From the NCBI GenBank assembly GCA_940671915.1, contig CALNVZ010000174.1:3575993-3639992 (forward strand): 64,000 nt of DNA, given 5' to 3'. The stretch comes from Paracentrotus lividus (taxonomy: Eukaryota > Echinodermata > Echinoidea > Camarodonta > Echinidae). Numbering within the stretch: the stretch's first letter is position 1; each line of letters opens with the position of its first letter. Below the pieces are notes generated by a model. That model ran no database searches and was not told where the DNA came from. It worked only from the letters and a program-made list of their open reading frames with translations. Positions 20,291 through 31,290 of this stretch are shown one piece after another. A program made the position numbers and the translations under genes.

Positions 20291-20828
20291 CTCATGGGCT
20301 CATAATATTAATTAAAGCTAGAACCAAAACACTACAGGGTGAGTTATATAACATTCAAACATTTCAATTGGCCTTGTTCTAAGTTTGGAATAATAGGATA
20401 TATGATTTAAAAAATCATTCAGAAACAGCGTCGGAAATTCTTTCAAAATGCATAATACTATATTAAATCAGCTATAACTTTTCTGCTCTATGTATAATTC
20501 TATGTCCTTTATTTTTCATGTTTAGTCTACATTGTTTGAACACATAGTAAGTATTATTTTACCAAAGCATCATATCAATATTTAGTATAAGTATAGGTTT
20601 ATAATTACATTTCACATATTATTTTCTGTCAATGAGTAAGAGGGGCCCTGCTCGACAGACGAGCTATTTTCTGATCCCATTCTCCACTTGTTTTATTCCT
20701 ATGTTTTATTTCTTGGATTTTTATTCTACTTGATAATCACGACCTCTGATTTTGGCACGTATCCTCCTTGACAACGACTTAACTTTTGGGCACCTACCCA
20801 GCCTACCCAGGGGCTCTGGCCCGTAAAG

Positions 20829-20856
20829 CCCCCCCCCCCCCCCCCCCCCCCCCCCC
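20829..20856. repeat. C28 homopolymer
   Basis: Uninterrupted run of 28 C. It directly precedes the minus-strand tRNA-like unit's downstream flank. Other long C runs are C16 at 19631-19646 and C14 at about 50301-50314. Confidence 0.9.
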
Positions 20857-20882
20857 AGAATACGCGCATGTTCAATGTCGGT

Positions 20883-20953
20883 ATGGGATTCGAACCGGGT
20901 TCACCTAGACTTGGAAGAGTACCGCTGACGTTACCAATAGACCAACGGAGACC
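20883..20953 (-). mobile_element. tRNA-like SINE head (minus)
   Basis: The minus strand reads GGTCTCCGTTGGTCTATTGG (A-box region) followed 40 bases later by GGTTCGAATCC (B box), spacing right for an internal Pol III promoter. The acceptor arms do not pair well and the anticodon arm is poor, so this is a tRNA-derived repeat or pseudogene rather than a working tRNA. Confidence 0.6.
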
Positions 20954-21039
20954 TCCCTATAACTTGCTTGAATTATGAAAGCATAGTATGGCAAGTTTGA
21001 AGAAAGTTCATCATGAAACAATATGATCTGCTAGCAATC

Positions 21040-21110
21040 GTGAGATGTGAATTTGTCTAACGTGCTCGTAAGCGCTTCTCATATAACCCAGGTTCGAATC
21101 CCAACGAAGT
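21040..21110 (+). mobile_element. tRNA-like SINE head (plus)
   Basis: The plus strand has TTGTCTAACGTGCTCGTAAG, a weak A-box-like stretch, then CCCAGGTTCGAATCCCA with a perfect B box at 21091-21102. It lies about 90 bp from, and opposite in orientation to, the unit at 20883-20953. The arms are degenerate, so it is a tRNA-derived repeat. Confidence 0.45.
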
Positions 21111-21460
21111 CACGCCATTTTTGCCCATTTTTGCTGAAAGTTCAGCTCACGTGAACGTGCTAAAGCACTTTGAGTGCAGTTAAACAGCACTTTGAGTGCA
21201 GTCACTATACAAGCTCTTAAAAAGTGCTGATTTCAGCCTCTGAAGTGCTAAAATAGCACTTCGGTTTTTAAAGTGTATGTGGCCATTATTCATTTGGGAA
21301 AAAGGAGTAAATGGAATATGTAAACAGGTTTTGGAGAAATATCAAACATGTTCCTTTATTTCATTTTCTGGCACTCCCCACCTCCCAAAATGTTGGTTCC
21401 CCCTCCACCTCCTTCCCTGTAATTCAGAAATTACTAGGTGTAGTCATCTCCTTCTATGAG
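21111..21460. repeat. Short AGCACTTTGAGTGCAGT repeats and flanking sequence
   Basis: AGCACTTTGAGTGCAGT occurs at 21164-21180 and 21186-21202 (period 22), followed by AGTGCTAAAATAGCACT (21246-21262), a near-palindrome of the same word. These follow the SINE head and may be its body. The remainder to 21460 shows nothing assignable. Confidence 0.5.
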
Positions 21461-22439
21461 ATATGATATGATATGATATGATATTTATTTGTCTTTCTTC
21501 AAAAAAATCACATGTACATTTTACAAGTCAATGATAATAATAAAATAATCCATACAGTAGATCAGTTCACATTTTATAACATATCATGGAGAAGAAAGAC
21601 GAGGTGACCAAGAGAAGCAACGCTTGTAAATTTGGTCCCTCACACAACAACTAAAATAATAAGCTAATACTAATGGCAAGAGAGAGAGAGAGAGAGGGAA
21701 TACATATATACATGAAAAAAAACTAACTTACATGGGACAGAAGAGAATGATTATTACTGCAGAGCAGTTAATAAAAAAGATTTAAAAAATCCAGCAAGGT
21801 GAGTCGACTGAGGGCAAAGACGTTTTATAGACATATTAAAGAGGAGAGAGAGAGGAAGAGAGAGCAGAGGTTAGGGACAGAACAGAGAGTAGGAGAAAAA
21901 AAAGTGAAAGGAGTTTACACAAAAACAAATGACAGACAAAACAAGACAATAACAGACTGGCCACAAAAATGTTCCATGCTGCTAATGAGATTCGAGTTGA
22001 TGAAAGAGATATTTTCACAATAGACCTTAAAGCTGAACAGGGTGGTCTTACTTTTATGTTCTGTGGTAACATTCCACGCTTAATACAATATATATGAAAT
22101 GAATTATGAGCAACTTGAGTTCTAACGAAAGGCTGATGCACATAATTTTTGGCTGTTGTGTTGTGATTGTGAATTTCAGAGTTTTGGACGAATAAATCTG
22201 TCAATAAGCAAGGTTGTGGCCTGGAAAAGAGTTTATAATGATATTGGCAATTTAAAGAAACAAGTTGATCGAAGGTGAAGATCTGCAGCTGTAAAAATAG
22301 AGGGTTACTTGGATGTCTGTAGTGAGAATTTGTAATTACTCGAATCGCTTTCTTCTGCAGAACTTGTAGTTTTGAAATGTGAGTTTTATAAGTGTGGCCC
22401 CAAGCAACATTACTATAATAATGAGGTAATGATGATATT

Positions 22440-23458
22440 ATACAAGGTCATTAAAACTCTTTTGGGTAGTACATATCTTAATTTTGAAAGAACACCAACA
22501 CTTCGAGAAATTTTTACACATACATTTTTCAAATGACCCCCCATGTCAAATATTCATCGATTACAACACCAAGGAATAAGACATTTTCACTGTGCATAAT
22601 GGCTTGACCATTTATAGATAAGGGTATATTTAATGGCACCTTCTTACCCTTTGATCAAATAAAACAATTTTTGATTTTTGGCATTCAATAAAAGTTTGTT
22701 ACAGCAAAACCATTCATAAAGCTTCTTGAATTCTTCATTGCTAATGACATCAACAAGTGAGGGTCTTTATGTGAGAGCATTAAACTGGTGTCATCAGCAA
22801 ACAGAGAATATGAAAATAATTTTGATGAATTTACAATATCATTGATATATAATATAAACAATAGGACCCAAAACGGAGCCCTGGGGCACACCGTATTGTA
22901 TCTTAGTGGCCTGAGATTTACAGCCTCTAACAATTACAAATTGTCTTCTATCACTCAAGTAATTACGAAACCAATTTAAAGCACACCTCTGATACCATAG
23001 TTTTCAAGCTTTTCACAAGTATTCATGGTCAATCGTATCAAAAGCTTTTGATAAATCGAGAAAGATACCAAGGCAATACTTGCCTTTGTCAATTGCATCT
23101 ACAATAACATTAATAAATTAAAACACCCATAGAAGTAGAGAATTCTTTCTGAATCCAAATGTTGAGGTATCAAGATATCCTCTTTAGTTAAGTACTCATA
23201 TAGCCTTTACACGCACCAATTTCTCAAGAATCTTTGAAATACAGGCAATAGTGCAATTGGTCTAATTTTCAACGTTGTTGTCATTCTTTTTGAAAACAGG
23301 ACTATTTTTGCTATTTTTAAATTAGCAGGAACTATGCCTTGTGAAAGAGATTTATTAAATATGTCGCATGGGGCTCTGCAATAAAATGTATGCAATCCTT
23401 CACAATTCTTGGTGAAATATCTCGGCCCACGATTTAGTTGGCTTAAATGTCGAGACAA
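22440..23458 (-). pseudogene. LINE-B reverse transcriptase (degraded)
   Basis: In minus-strand order: FNKSLSQGIVPANLKIAKIV (about 23365-23300), RPIALLPVF, GIFLDLSKAFDTIDH (about 23070-23030), YGVPQGSVLGP (about 22895-22862), SLFADDTSL (about 22808-22780) and KISRSVGVLSKLRYVLPK (about 22510-22455). All five core palm motifs are recognisable and the FADD aspartates are kept, but they lie in different frames. Confidence 0.8.
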
Positions 23459-24439
23459 TTCTGATAATTTCTAACGTAGACGTTGGATTAAAAATAAAGA
23501 AGAACTTTCTTTACAAGGTTGCAAGTATTCTATAAGATTTCGGAACTACGGGAATATCATCAGCTATTTTTCTGAGGTATAACAAAATATCTATTAAAAT
23601 AGTCAGCTTTTTGTTTATTAGATGTCAAAAATGTTATCATTGTGATACATATCCTCGGGAAGTGAACACTTCTTGCCCCGACCCAATAACTCGTTAATAT
23701 AAGACCATGTCTTTTATATCATTTTTAGCATGTTGAAATACATTTCCAAATATGATTTTTTTGATACCCGTATGGAATCTGTTAAGGTATTTTTTGTAAT
23801 CCACATACTTCTTCCTATTTACTCTTGTCGGATGTTTGATGTAAGTGCTATACAACTTTTGCTTGCGCTTAATTGACTTTAACAGGCTGTGTGTAATCCA
23901 AGTTTCTTGGACCTAGATTTACATTTCACTTCAACAGCAGGAAAATATGATCATATAAATTCAAGAATTTGCTCATAAATTTATCGTAAGCATTGCATGC
24001 ATGATTTATATCAAAACATCCTGCCAATTTATTCCATAAGTCTTCTTTAAAACTTACAATTTTCTCTTCAGAAGTACACGCTTAAGGCTGGCTGATCTTT
24101 CCTTTGAAATTTATGAGTACCATGGTCAAAACAATAAATAGGCATGTGGTCAGACATATCAGAGCAAATCACCCCACAATGAAGGTCATTTTGAATGCAT
24201 TAGTAAATATATTATCAATATTAAAGTTGCAGACGTATGAGTAACACGAGTAGGTTCGAATAATAGATAATAAGCCATGAGAATACGTGCAATTAACAAA
24301 ATCATTAACACAATCATCTACGTTTTGATTTAACAGATTAATATTAAAGTCACCAAGAACATACGTGTCTCTATTTTCTCTATCAGTAAACGATAATTGT
24401 TGCTCAAAACTTTCATAAACATTTTAATATCACTATCTG

Positions 24440-24855
24440 GAGCTCTACACACCCACTAAAATCTTTATTGTTTATACTTATCTCTACAATATGGATTCAT
24501 AGCCAACATTTGACCCAGAAATTTCTTCACAGATACTGAATTCGAGTTCTTCTCTAATGTAAACGCTACACCTCCGCCAAGTTTAACAGGTCTACAGACA
24601 TGAACAAGGAATAACCTGGAATAAGGAACATATTGATATTTGTGGTAGTTTGAACCAGGTCTCAGAAATTCCAATCATAGAGAACTTGTGCTGAAAACAT
24701 GACAATTCAACTAACAATTTATCATAATTCCTACACAGACTTCTTATATTGACATGTAATAAGGAGATCCTTACCAATTGTAGAGTATTTGCCAACAAAA
24801 CTATCACATGAAATATAATTACATTCTTTAGATCTGAAAAGCAAATTTTGATCAT
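24440..24855 (-). pseudogene. LINE-B endonuclease N-terminal part
   Basis: Two overlapping frames cover SLLHVNIRSLCRNYDKLLVE and FSMIGISETWF (first catalytic region of the APE-like endonuclease), then KLGGGVAFTLEKN in the next frame. The shift between them lies near 24650. The middle and C-terminal parts downstream to about 23900 are too broken to delimit exactly, although plus-strand positions 24130-24190 still encode, on the minus strand, remnants of the SDH region. Confidence 0.65.
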
Positions 24856-25104
24856 TTATTAAAATATCATCATATCAAGTTATTGAACAATCAAACGAGA
24901 GTAGCCAGCACAACACATACAGACATAACAAATTCTTATACGCAAACATGATAAAGACAAGACAAGGACAATCGGGGAATGGGAAGAATGACAAGAAAAA
25001 TTGAAAAAAACAATGACACATTGAGTAAATCTGAACGAATGAAATACAAAAACGTAAGTAATTATCAAAAAAGACTTAAGTAGAAACAGTAGACTGGAAA
25101 GACG

Positions 25105-25483
25105 TTAATTTGAGTCCAAATTGGGAAGCCCAGTTTACAGATTTGGCTATCACGAGTTATTTTGATCCGCCCCGCCAGCAGTGTCTTGACGACGATGATT
25201 CCATCTTGGGTCCATACCTTGTGGTCTAGATCCTTAGTAGCTCTTCTTATCTGCCAAACAGATTTGATCTTGCCTTTGTAAGGTTTTCATTTATGTAGAT
25301 ACTTGCCTGGGAGAATTTCAGATTCTTACGTGCACTGTATATTTTCTCTCGAATAGAATAGTTGGTGAATTTCACAATGAGGTTCCTCGTTGGCTTCTTC
25401 TTGAGAAATGAAACTGACCAGTCTTGACTTTCAGAATATACAACAACACTCTGGTTATGAAGGAATAAACCAACATAAAACAA
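25105..25483 (-). pseudogene. LINE-B ORF1 C-terminal fragment
   Basis: The frame from 25483 reads NLIVKFTNYSIREKIYSARK, then INENLTKARSNLFG; a frameshift near 25247 continues into IRRATKDLDHKVWTQDGIIV and a final KTLLAGRIKI. These match the canonical ORF1 C-terminal pattern (VKFxxYxxR, INENLT, WTxDGxI). The N-terminal part is not recognisable upstream. Confidence 0.7.
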
Positions 25484-26058
25484 AATTATGTAAAAACTTG
25501 TAAAAATTAACAGCTAGGTTGCTATTTGAGGGTATCTCTATGATGAGAGCCAATTACTATCATGGCCTGGGTAGCCTCACCCTACTGTCAACAGAGCCTG
25601 GGTGACAATGTGGAAGACGGCCATCTACGACCATTCACGACCTTGCTGGGTTTTTTTAGTAATCGGTGTCACCAAACGGGGAGTAACTCCCAACCCTTAT
25701 GATGACAGTTTATTGTTTTCTAATTTGTTGGTCTGCCAGGTTCTCTCAAATATTTTAGAGAAATAAATGAATCATAATTTCGAATACTTTTGGTCTCATA
25801 CGAGTACGACCAGTATATTAGACTCTCAAGAATACGGCAACCCAGAGTATTTGTTATTTACCATTATTTTAATTTGTATTTCGACAACATTGTTTTGATT
25901 TTATTCCTTTGTCGAACATTTTATTTTATGAGTTAAATTTTCCAAACAAACAAATTAGAAATCAATAAGACTGTTATTGATTGGTTCATTGGGGATGGAT
26001 TCCCCTTTCATGGTCCAAGGCGCTAGGCCTGTACATCGTATATATTAATATCATTATA
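25484..26058. other. Unassigned sequence
   Basis: No gene was recognised between LINE-B and the MITE at 26059. The segment 25560-25640 has a GCCTGGGTAGCC...GAGCCTGGGTGAC word pair of unknown meaning. Confidence 0.3.
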
Positions 26059-27047
26059 CACTGTTGTCCATAAAGGTTGTATATTTTTTTTATATCCTCC
26101 AGCAACATCTTTTTGCTCCGGCTTTAATTTCTTGAAGTTTTGTTTGTCACCGCTTCAAAGTATCGGGGGGACCCTGGCTATATATATCTTGGACGTTCCC
26201 CCCAACAGTTCCCAGTGATTGAAAAATAAACAAAGTTTGTCCACCCCCACAATATCCATTTTTTTTCTCTCTCTCATTTTGGGGCCCCTTATTTCGTTTA
26301 CTCGGTTGAACAAGTCACCCTCCATCCTACCTCCGCGAAACGCGTCTGAAGCATAGGGTTGTTATTGCTCTTTATGTTAAATCAAATATTTAGAGTCACA
26401 GGCTTTGGTCTTTTGTCTAGGGGAGGGGTTGAAGTAAAAAGTGAGATTGGTGAAAATTGCAAAATGTTAACCTACCTTTATGGTCAAAAGAAATGACATA
26501 AAAAACGACCATAGATAGTTTCTTATTATCATTTCCCCAAAACTTTGTTTCAGTCTTGACAAGGTTGTAAATTGTGACAATAGTCTTTTGTTTATTATAA
26601 TTATGTTTGGCTGAGATTCTACAATACATTTTTGAGAAGATAGAAATTTCCAACTTTAATGAATAAATTCAATTTTGAGCAACAATCGAAATAAACTTTG
26701 ACCCTTCCCCTATACAATAATTCGAAGTTTGTGACCATAAACCTAGATTTAACCTAAAGAACAATAACAAACCTATACCTCAGTCGCGTTTCGTGGTCAG
26801 GCGGGTAAACAAAAAAGGGCCCCCTGAAAATGAGGAAAAAATGGCAAAAATTGGCTTTGTAAGTGTCAACAAATTTTTTTATTTTTTTTTTCAATACCCG
26901 GAAATGGTTGGGGGTAACGTCCAAGATGTAGGCAAAGCCCCGAAAAGTGAAAGTGGGGACAAACAATTTCAAGAAATTAAAGCCGGAGCAAAAGGATGTT
27001 GCTGTATGACTTTAAAAAAAAATATCCAACCTTTATGAGCAACAGTG
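26059..27047. mobile_element. Mariner-style MITE with ~350 bp inverted arms
   Basis: Termini CACTGTTG and CAACAGTG are each flanked by TA (26057-26058 and 27048-27049), the target duplication of Tc1/mariner elements. The arms (26059 to about 26410, and about 26700 to 27047) are imperfect inverted repeats sharing CATAAAGGTTG, GCTCCGGCTTTAATTTCTTG, CTTGGACGTT, GGGCCCC-type and CGCGAAACGCG-type blocks. The central 290 bp encodes no transposase. The arms are unusually long for a MITE, suggesting a foldback derivative or long-IR Tc1-type parent. Confidence 0.8.
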
Positions 27048-27655
27048 TATTTGTCAGTAATTACAATGATTATCTGATCTAAAGAAAATTCTTAATTACC
27101 TTTTATATTTCTTTTGTAACTAGCTGCACTTTTTTTTATAAAAGATGATGGGATCAAAACCGTCAATACTTTACTAAGCATTGCTAAATTAAATTCGAGA
27201 CACATATTTCTTTTCTTTATTCATCGCGCTCGTTTTGTGAGTTTAAAAGATTAAGACTGCCCTCTCTTGACGGGAGCAATGGGAAACGAATACAACCTTT
27301 CTACATGCTTACTTTATTTTACCAGTTAATTTCATAACTGTGGGTTGGGAGAATACTTGAGACACAGATAGAAGACAGGAGAATAGTCTGACCCCAAGAC
27401 ATGGGAAATGCCAGATTTGTATTTGTCAGGAGTTGTAAAGGTGTCACGACAATTGTCCCGGCGACAATAAAATTTCTACGTTTAATTTCATCTCAGATGC
27501 TGGAATAGGGTTAGGGTTGCAATAAGGTGTCATGTTATGCTTATGTTACGCTATATTGTGAGGTTCAAGTTGGTCATTCGATTAGCGCGTGGAATAATCA
27601 GCGGAGGAATTACATTATGTTATTTGATTTGTATTGTTGGAAATTGAAATAAACG
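27048..27655. other. Unassigned sequence
   Basis: No gene or structured repeat was recognised; GACAATTGTCCCGGCGACAAT (27448-27468 region) is a partial palindrome. Confidence 0.3.
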
Positions 27656-28417
27656 AAACAAAATGAAATGTAATGAAATGAAATGAAATGAAATGAAATG
27701 TAACGGAATGAAATGAAATGAAATGTAATGTAATGAAATGAAATGAAATGAAATGAAATGTAATGTAATGAAATGTAATGAAATGAAATGAAATGTAACG
27801 GAATGAAATGAAATGAAATGTAATGTAATAAAATGAAATGAAATGAAACGAAATGTAATGTAATGTAATGAAATGAAATGAAATGTAATGTAATGAAATG
27901 AAATGAAATGAAATGAAATGAAATAAAATGTAATTTAATGTAATGAAATGAAATGTAATGCAATGTAATGAAATGTAATGAAATGAAATGAAATGTAATG
28001 TAATGAAATGTAATGTAATGAAATGTAATGTAATGAAATGAAATGAAATGAAATGAAATGTAATGAATTGTAATGAAATGAAATGAAATGAACTGTAATG
28101 TAATGAAATGAAATGTAATGCAATGTAATGAAATGTAATGAAATGAAATGAAATGAAATGAAATGAAAATGTAATGTAATGAAATGTAATGTAATGAAAT
28201 GAAAATGTAATGTAATGAAATGTAATGTAATGAAATGAAATGAAATGAAATGAAATGAAATGAAATGAAATGAAATGTAATGAATTGAAATGAAATGAAA
28301 TGAAATGAAATGTAATGAAATGAAATGAAATGAAATGAAATGAAATGAAATGTAATGAATTGAAATGAAATGAAATGAAATGAAATGTAATGAAATGAAA
28401 TGAAATGAAATGAAATC
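27656..28417. repeat. Pentamer satellite of AAATG and TAATG units (~760 bp)
   Basis: About 150 pentamers, nearly all AAATG or TAATG, with rare CAATG, TAACG and GAATT variants. Shared rare variants reveal higher-order duplication: TAACGG at 27701 and 27796 (95 bp), GCAATG-type at 27961 and 28121 (160 bp), GAATTG at 28282 and 28357 (75 bp). Two AAAATG slips (28168 and 28203) are 36 bp apart. The minus strand has no stop, giving a 274-codon false frame of Phe/His/Ile/Ser. Confidence 0.95.
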
Positions 28418-29649
28418 ACCGGAGCAAATGTCATGGGATCATTCTCCCTTTCTCTTTCTGTTACCGTTTCTCATCCTAACATATCTCCCATTCCTATCAC
28501 AACGTAATCGTGATTGTGTCAAGATAATGATAAACTATACATGTATAGCTACGCCTAACAAATATACGTGATAGCAATTCAATATATTTTTATTCTGTCT
28601 ATTCTGACTTGTTCTATTTACTCTACTTTTCACTCTCACTAGCCTCATTAAATCGAAAAATTTTATGAGAGAGCTTAGATTTTTATGAAATGAGGTATTG
28701 GAAATGGAAGCTCTTGCACGATTTACAAGTTGGAGTGGTTATTCTAGAACCTATGGCAGTTATGTCAGAGCAATAATCGAGGAAAACATTTTGAAATTCT
28801 GCACCCATCGTGTCCACTCATCATAACCCTCTCACGAAATAAAAATCCCGGTCATAAGCTTCGATGAAAAAAACATATTTGTCACGTTTCTGCTAACACG
28901 ACTAACCGGTATATTTACCATGGCTCAGTGTCTAAGAGGCAAATGCTCATTCTATTTGTTTCCGAGTACAAGAAGACGACGTAATTGTGTAACTTTCTCT
29001 CGAGTTTGGCGCCTTCTCTTTAACACTGGGAGTATGTAATGTACCGCCCTCACCTTATCCCATTTGCACGGTTGGGTTTCATTCCCGTTAGACCTTACGG
29101 CACCTCGACTCTGTGCCAAATAAGACTAAATAAGAGACTTGCACCTCCCTGGCAGGCAATGCACGCAGACAGAATACAAGAAGGTATACAGAGATTTTTA
29201 AGAGAAATAAAAACCCTTTTTCAGGAGAAAGCCTCAGGCGCGTACACTTAGTATGCTGTGTAGATAGGATCACCATAGTTAAGAATGGGAACAATATAAG
29301 TTTACAGAGATCGGTGTCACAGCTCTGTGAGACTTCATTATTGCTTTTCCGCGACGCCTTTTCTTTCTTTGGGAGGAGAAGGAGGCCAGATAGTAGAATG
29401 AAGGAAATGGGAAAGTACAAAAGTACAACGGCTACTTTTGGGGCTTAACTTGAGAATGGCACACATCCTTTTATTTAACATAAAGCCATAATGGTATCAT
29501 GTGTATTTCATCTATATGTAAGAGATTTGACATCTTTAGCAAAGGAGAGAGTGTCTACTTTTGGTATCTTGTCGTGATGTCTTTTAAAAAGTATAAAATT
29601 AGAAAATAAGCGAATGAACATAATTCAGGGGCATGATCAATTTATGAAT
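28418..29649. other. Unassigned sequence
   Basis: No host gene or TE was recognised. Small overlapping frames at 29039-29420 on both strands show no domain and are not supported. Composition is slightly less AT-rich around 28960-29260. Confidence 0.3.
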
Positions 29650-29849
29650 ATATTTACTTTACCTTTACTCAAGATTCTGGAAGAGTGGCAGTGCTGTAGT
29701 CTCAGCAGTCAGGCTTCCAGTTCAAGCTTGTGGTTTCATCCTTCCATTTGGGTTTTTGTCATGCTGTGATCCATCTTTTAGTGTTAGGTTTGCATCTTCC
29801 TCAAGCTCAGTGTTCTTGGTAATATGGCTCACTCGTATAGGGAGAAGAA

Positions 29850-30458
29850 TCATCTTTCCGTCCATATCCGATCCAGCCTCGTCTTAAAGGTTGTGACTAA
29901 AGGGGCAGTGACTACTTCCTCAGGAAGGGCATTCCAGTAATTTATGACTCTTTGGCTGAAAGTATCTTGCCTTATCCTTGTTGAGCATCTGTTTTTTGTG
30001 AGCTTCAGGCTGTGACCCCTTGTGCTGCCAGCAGAGAACTCGAAGAAGGTGTCACTTGCAATACGATCAAGACCATGAACAATTTTGAATACTTGTATCA
30101 TATCGCCTCGTCGTCTGCGGTATTCAAGGGATGGCATGTTCAGTGACCGAAGTCTCTCTGTGTACGGCTTGTTGCGGATTTCATACACCATTTTTGTCGC
30201 CCTCTTCTGGACCCTCTCTATGGCTTTGGAGTCCATCCTGTATCGTGGGTACCATATTGAGTCTCCATTATCAATCAACGGTCTAACAAGGCCTTTGTAC
30301 AGCTTTGGGATGGTGCTCTTGTCTTTGCACTCAAAGGTACGACGGATACCGGGTAATACTCCATTTGCTTTCTTAATTGCATCTGCTACATGGCTGTGGA
30401 ATTTTAGCTCATCGTCAATATAGATTCCAAGGTTTTTCTCTTCTGATGTAGATCTCAT
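29850..30458 (-). CDS. LINE-C RT C-terminal domain, intact 202-codon frame
   Basis: Opens near MRSTSEEKNLGIYIDDELKF, where LGIYIDDELKF is the thumb-proximal motif of CR1-like RTs, then LYKGLVRPLIDNGDSIWYP, the RVQKRATKMVYEI box, YRRRRGDMIQVFKIVHG, and ends with YWNALPEEVVTAPLVTTFK and a stop. This is the usual C-terminal extension of CR1/Jockey LINE polymerases. The ATG used as start is internal to the original ORF2, so this is a surviving piece rather than a gene. It is the longest non-repetitive open frame in the window, indicating that LINE-C is younger than LINE-A and LINE-B. Confidence 0.8.
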   Translation of the reverse strand: MRSTSEEKNLGIYIDDELKFHSHVADAIKKANGVLPGIRRTFECKDKSTIPKLYKGLVRPLIDNGDSIWYPRYRMDSKAIERVQKRATKMVYEIRNKPYTERLRSLNMPSLEYRRRRGDMIQVFKIVHGLDRIASDTFFEFSAGSTRGHSLKLTKNRCSTRIRQDTFSQRVINYWNALPEEVVTAPLVTTFKTRLDRIWTER

Positions 30459-30479
30459 GATGTCATCTCCGAGGGTATA

Positions 30480-31225
30480 GCTACATTAATTATTTATTGG
30501 GCCTCTTGAGTGTTGAAGTGCAGTTGCCAGGTGTAACTCCATTCCATTAGTGCATCAAGGTCAGTTTGCATTGATACCTGGTCTTCGTTTGCAGAGACTT
30601 TGCCATATACATTTTAGTATCATCGGCGTACATCTCGTCTTTTCGCTTTAATGACGTCAGGTATATAGGTCGTTGATATGCAGGACAAACAGAGTCAGCC
30701 CTAGCATATTGCCCTGCGGCACTCCGCTCCTGACCCTTATCCAGTCAGACAAATCAGAGTGAACTCTTACTCTTGGGTATCTTCCTTGGAGGAAATCCGT
30801 TATCCATGCCTTTGTTGGACCTGATATGCTGTAAGCTTCCAGTTTGGAAAGTTAGTCGCTAATGTGGAACGCTATCGAAAGCTTTCTTGAAGTCCAGGTA
30901 AACCACATCGATAGGGGAACCTTCGTCAATCACCTCAGACCAGGCTTCCATAACTGTGAGTAGCTGGGTGACACAAGAGCGTCCTGGGACAAAGCCGTGT
31001 TGTTCATCACAGGTTATCATTTTCCATTTGGTGGGCAACTATCTTATCTCTGATTATCGCCTCCAGGATCTTGCATGTTACTGATGTGAGGCTGATTGGA
31101 CGATAGTTTCTTACATCCATTTTACTTCCCTTTTTGTGGATGGGAACTACATGGCTGTCTTTCCATGCACTTGGCAGTATGCCTTCCTTTAATGTAGCAT
31201 TGTAGAAGGAATTTGTTATTACTTT
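30480..31225 (-). pseudogene. LINE-C RT palm region, frameshifted
   Basis: Contains VPIHKKGSKMD, NYRPISLTSVTC, RSCVTQLLTVMEAW, VYLDFKKAFDSVPH followed by a stop, then RSGVPQGNMLG (about 30732-30700) and MYADDTKMY (about 30632-30605). At least four frame changes or stops separate these from each other and from the intact 29850-30458 frame. The YADD aspartates are present. Confidence 0.8.
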
Positions 31226-31269
31226 GACTAAATAAAAAAAATAAAAATATTATATATGGAATAAGGACC

Positions 31270-31290
31270 GAGAGAGAGAGAGAGAGAGAG
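31270..31290. repeat. (GA)n microsatellite
   Basis: About ten AG units immediately beyond the 5' truncation of LINE-C. Confidence 0.9.

Larger units (their letters stand above)
21461..25483 (-). mobile_element. LINE-B: decayed L2-like non-LTR retrotransposon
   Basis: Minus-strand order is ORF1 C-terminus (INENLTKARSNLF, VWTQDGIIVVKT), endonuclease start (LLHVNIRSLCRNYDKL...GISETWF), RT motifs (FNKSLSQGIVP, RPIALLPVF, LDLSKAFDTIDH, YGVPQGSVLGP, SLFADDTSL), RT C-terminus (KISRSVGVLSKLRYVLPK) and a 3' end of (ATATC)n at 21461-21484. The layout is that of L2/Crack-type LINEs. Frameshifts and stops are frequent throughout, so it is inactive. It is less disrupted by later insertions than LINE-A, and the two are clearly different families judging by tail and sequence. 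Confidence 0.85.
29650..31225 (-). mobile_element. LINE-C: 5'-truncated CR1-like non-LTR retrotransposon
   Basis: On the minus strand it starts within RT at about 31225 (KEGILPSAWKDSHVVPIHKK) and passes through YRPISLTSVTCKILE, DVVYLDFKKAFDSVPH, GVPQGNMLG and YADDTKM before a 202-codon intact C-terminal frame. It then has about 200 bp of 3' sequence containing AATGGAAGGATGAAACC. The 5' truncation point abuts AT-rich DNA and a GA tract; no target duplication was found. It is a different family from LINE-A and LINE-B (CR1/Jockey-like by its DFKKAFD and LGIYIDD motifs). Confidence 0.85.

Noticed and set aside
20883..20953. Functional tRNA gene
   Set aside because: A and B boxes are present but acceptor and anticodon arms pair poorly; tRNA-derived repeat is the better call.
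27610..28434. 274-codon minus-strand frame
   Set aside because: It is the translation of a five-base repeat lacking stops (Phe, His, Ile, Ser, Tyr only); no protein evidence.
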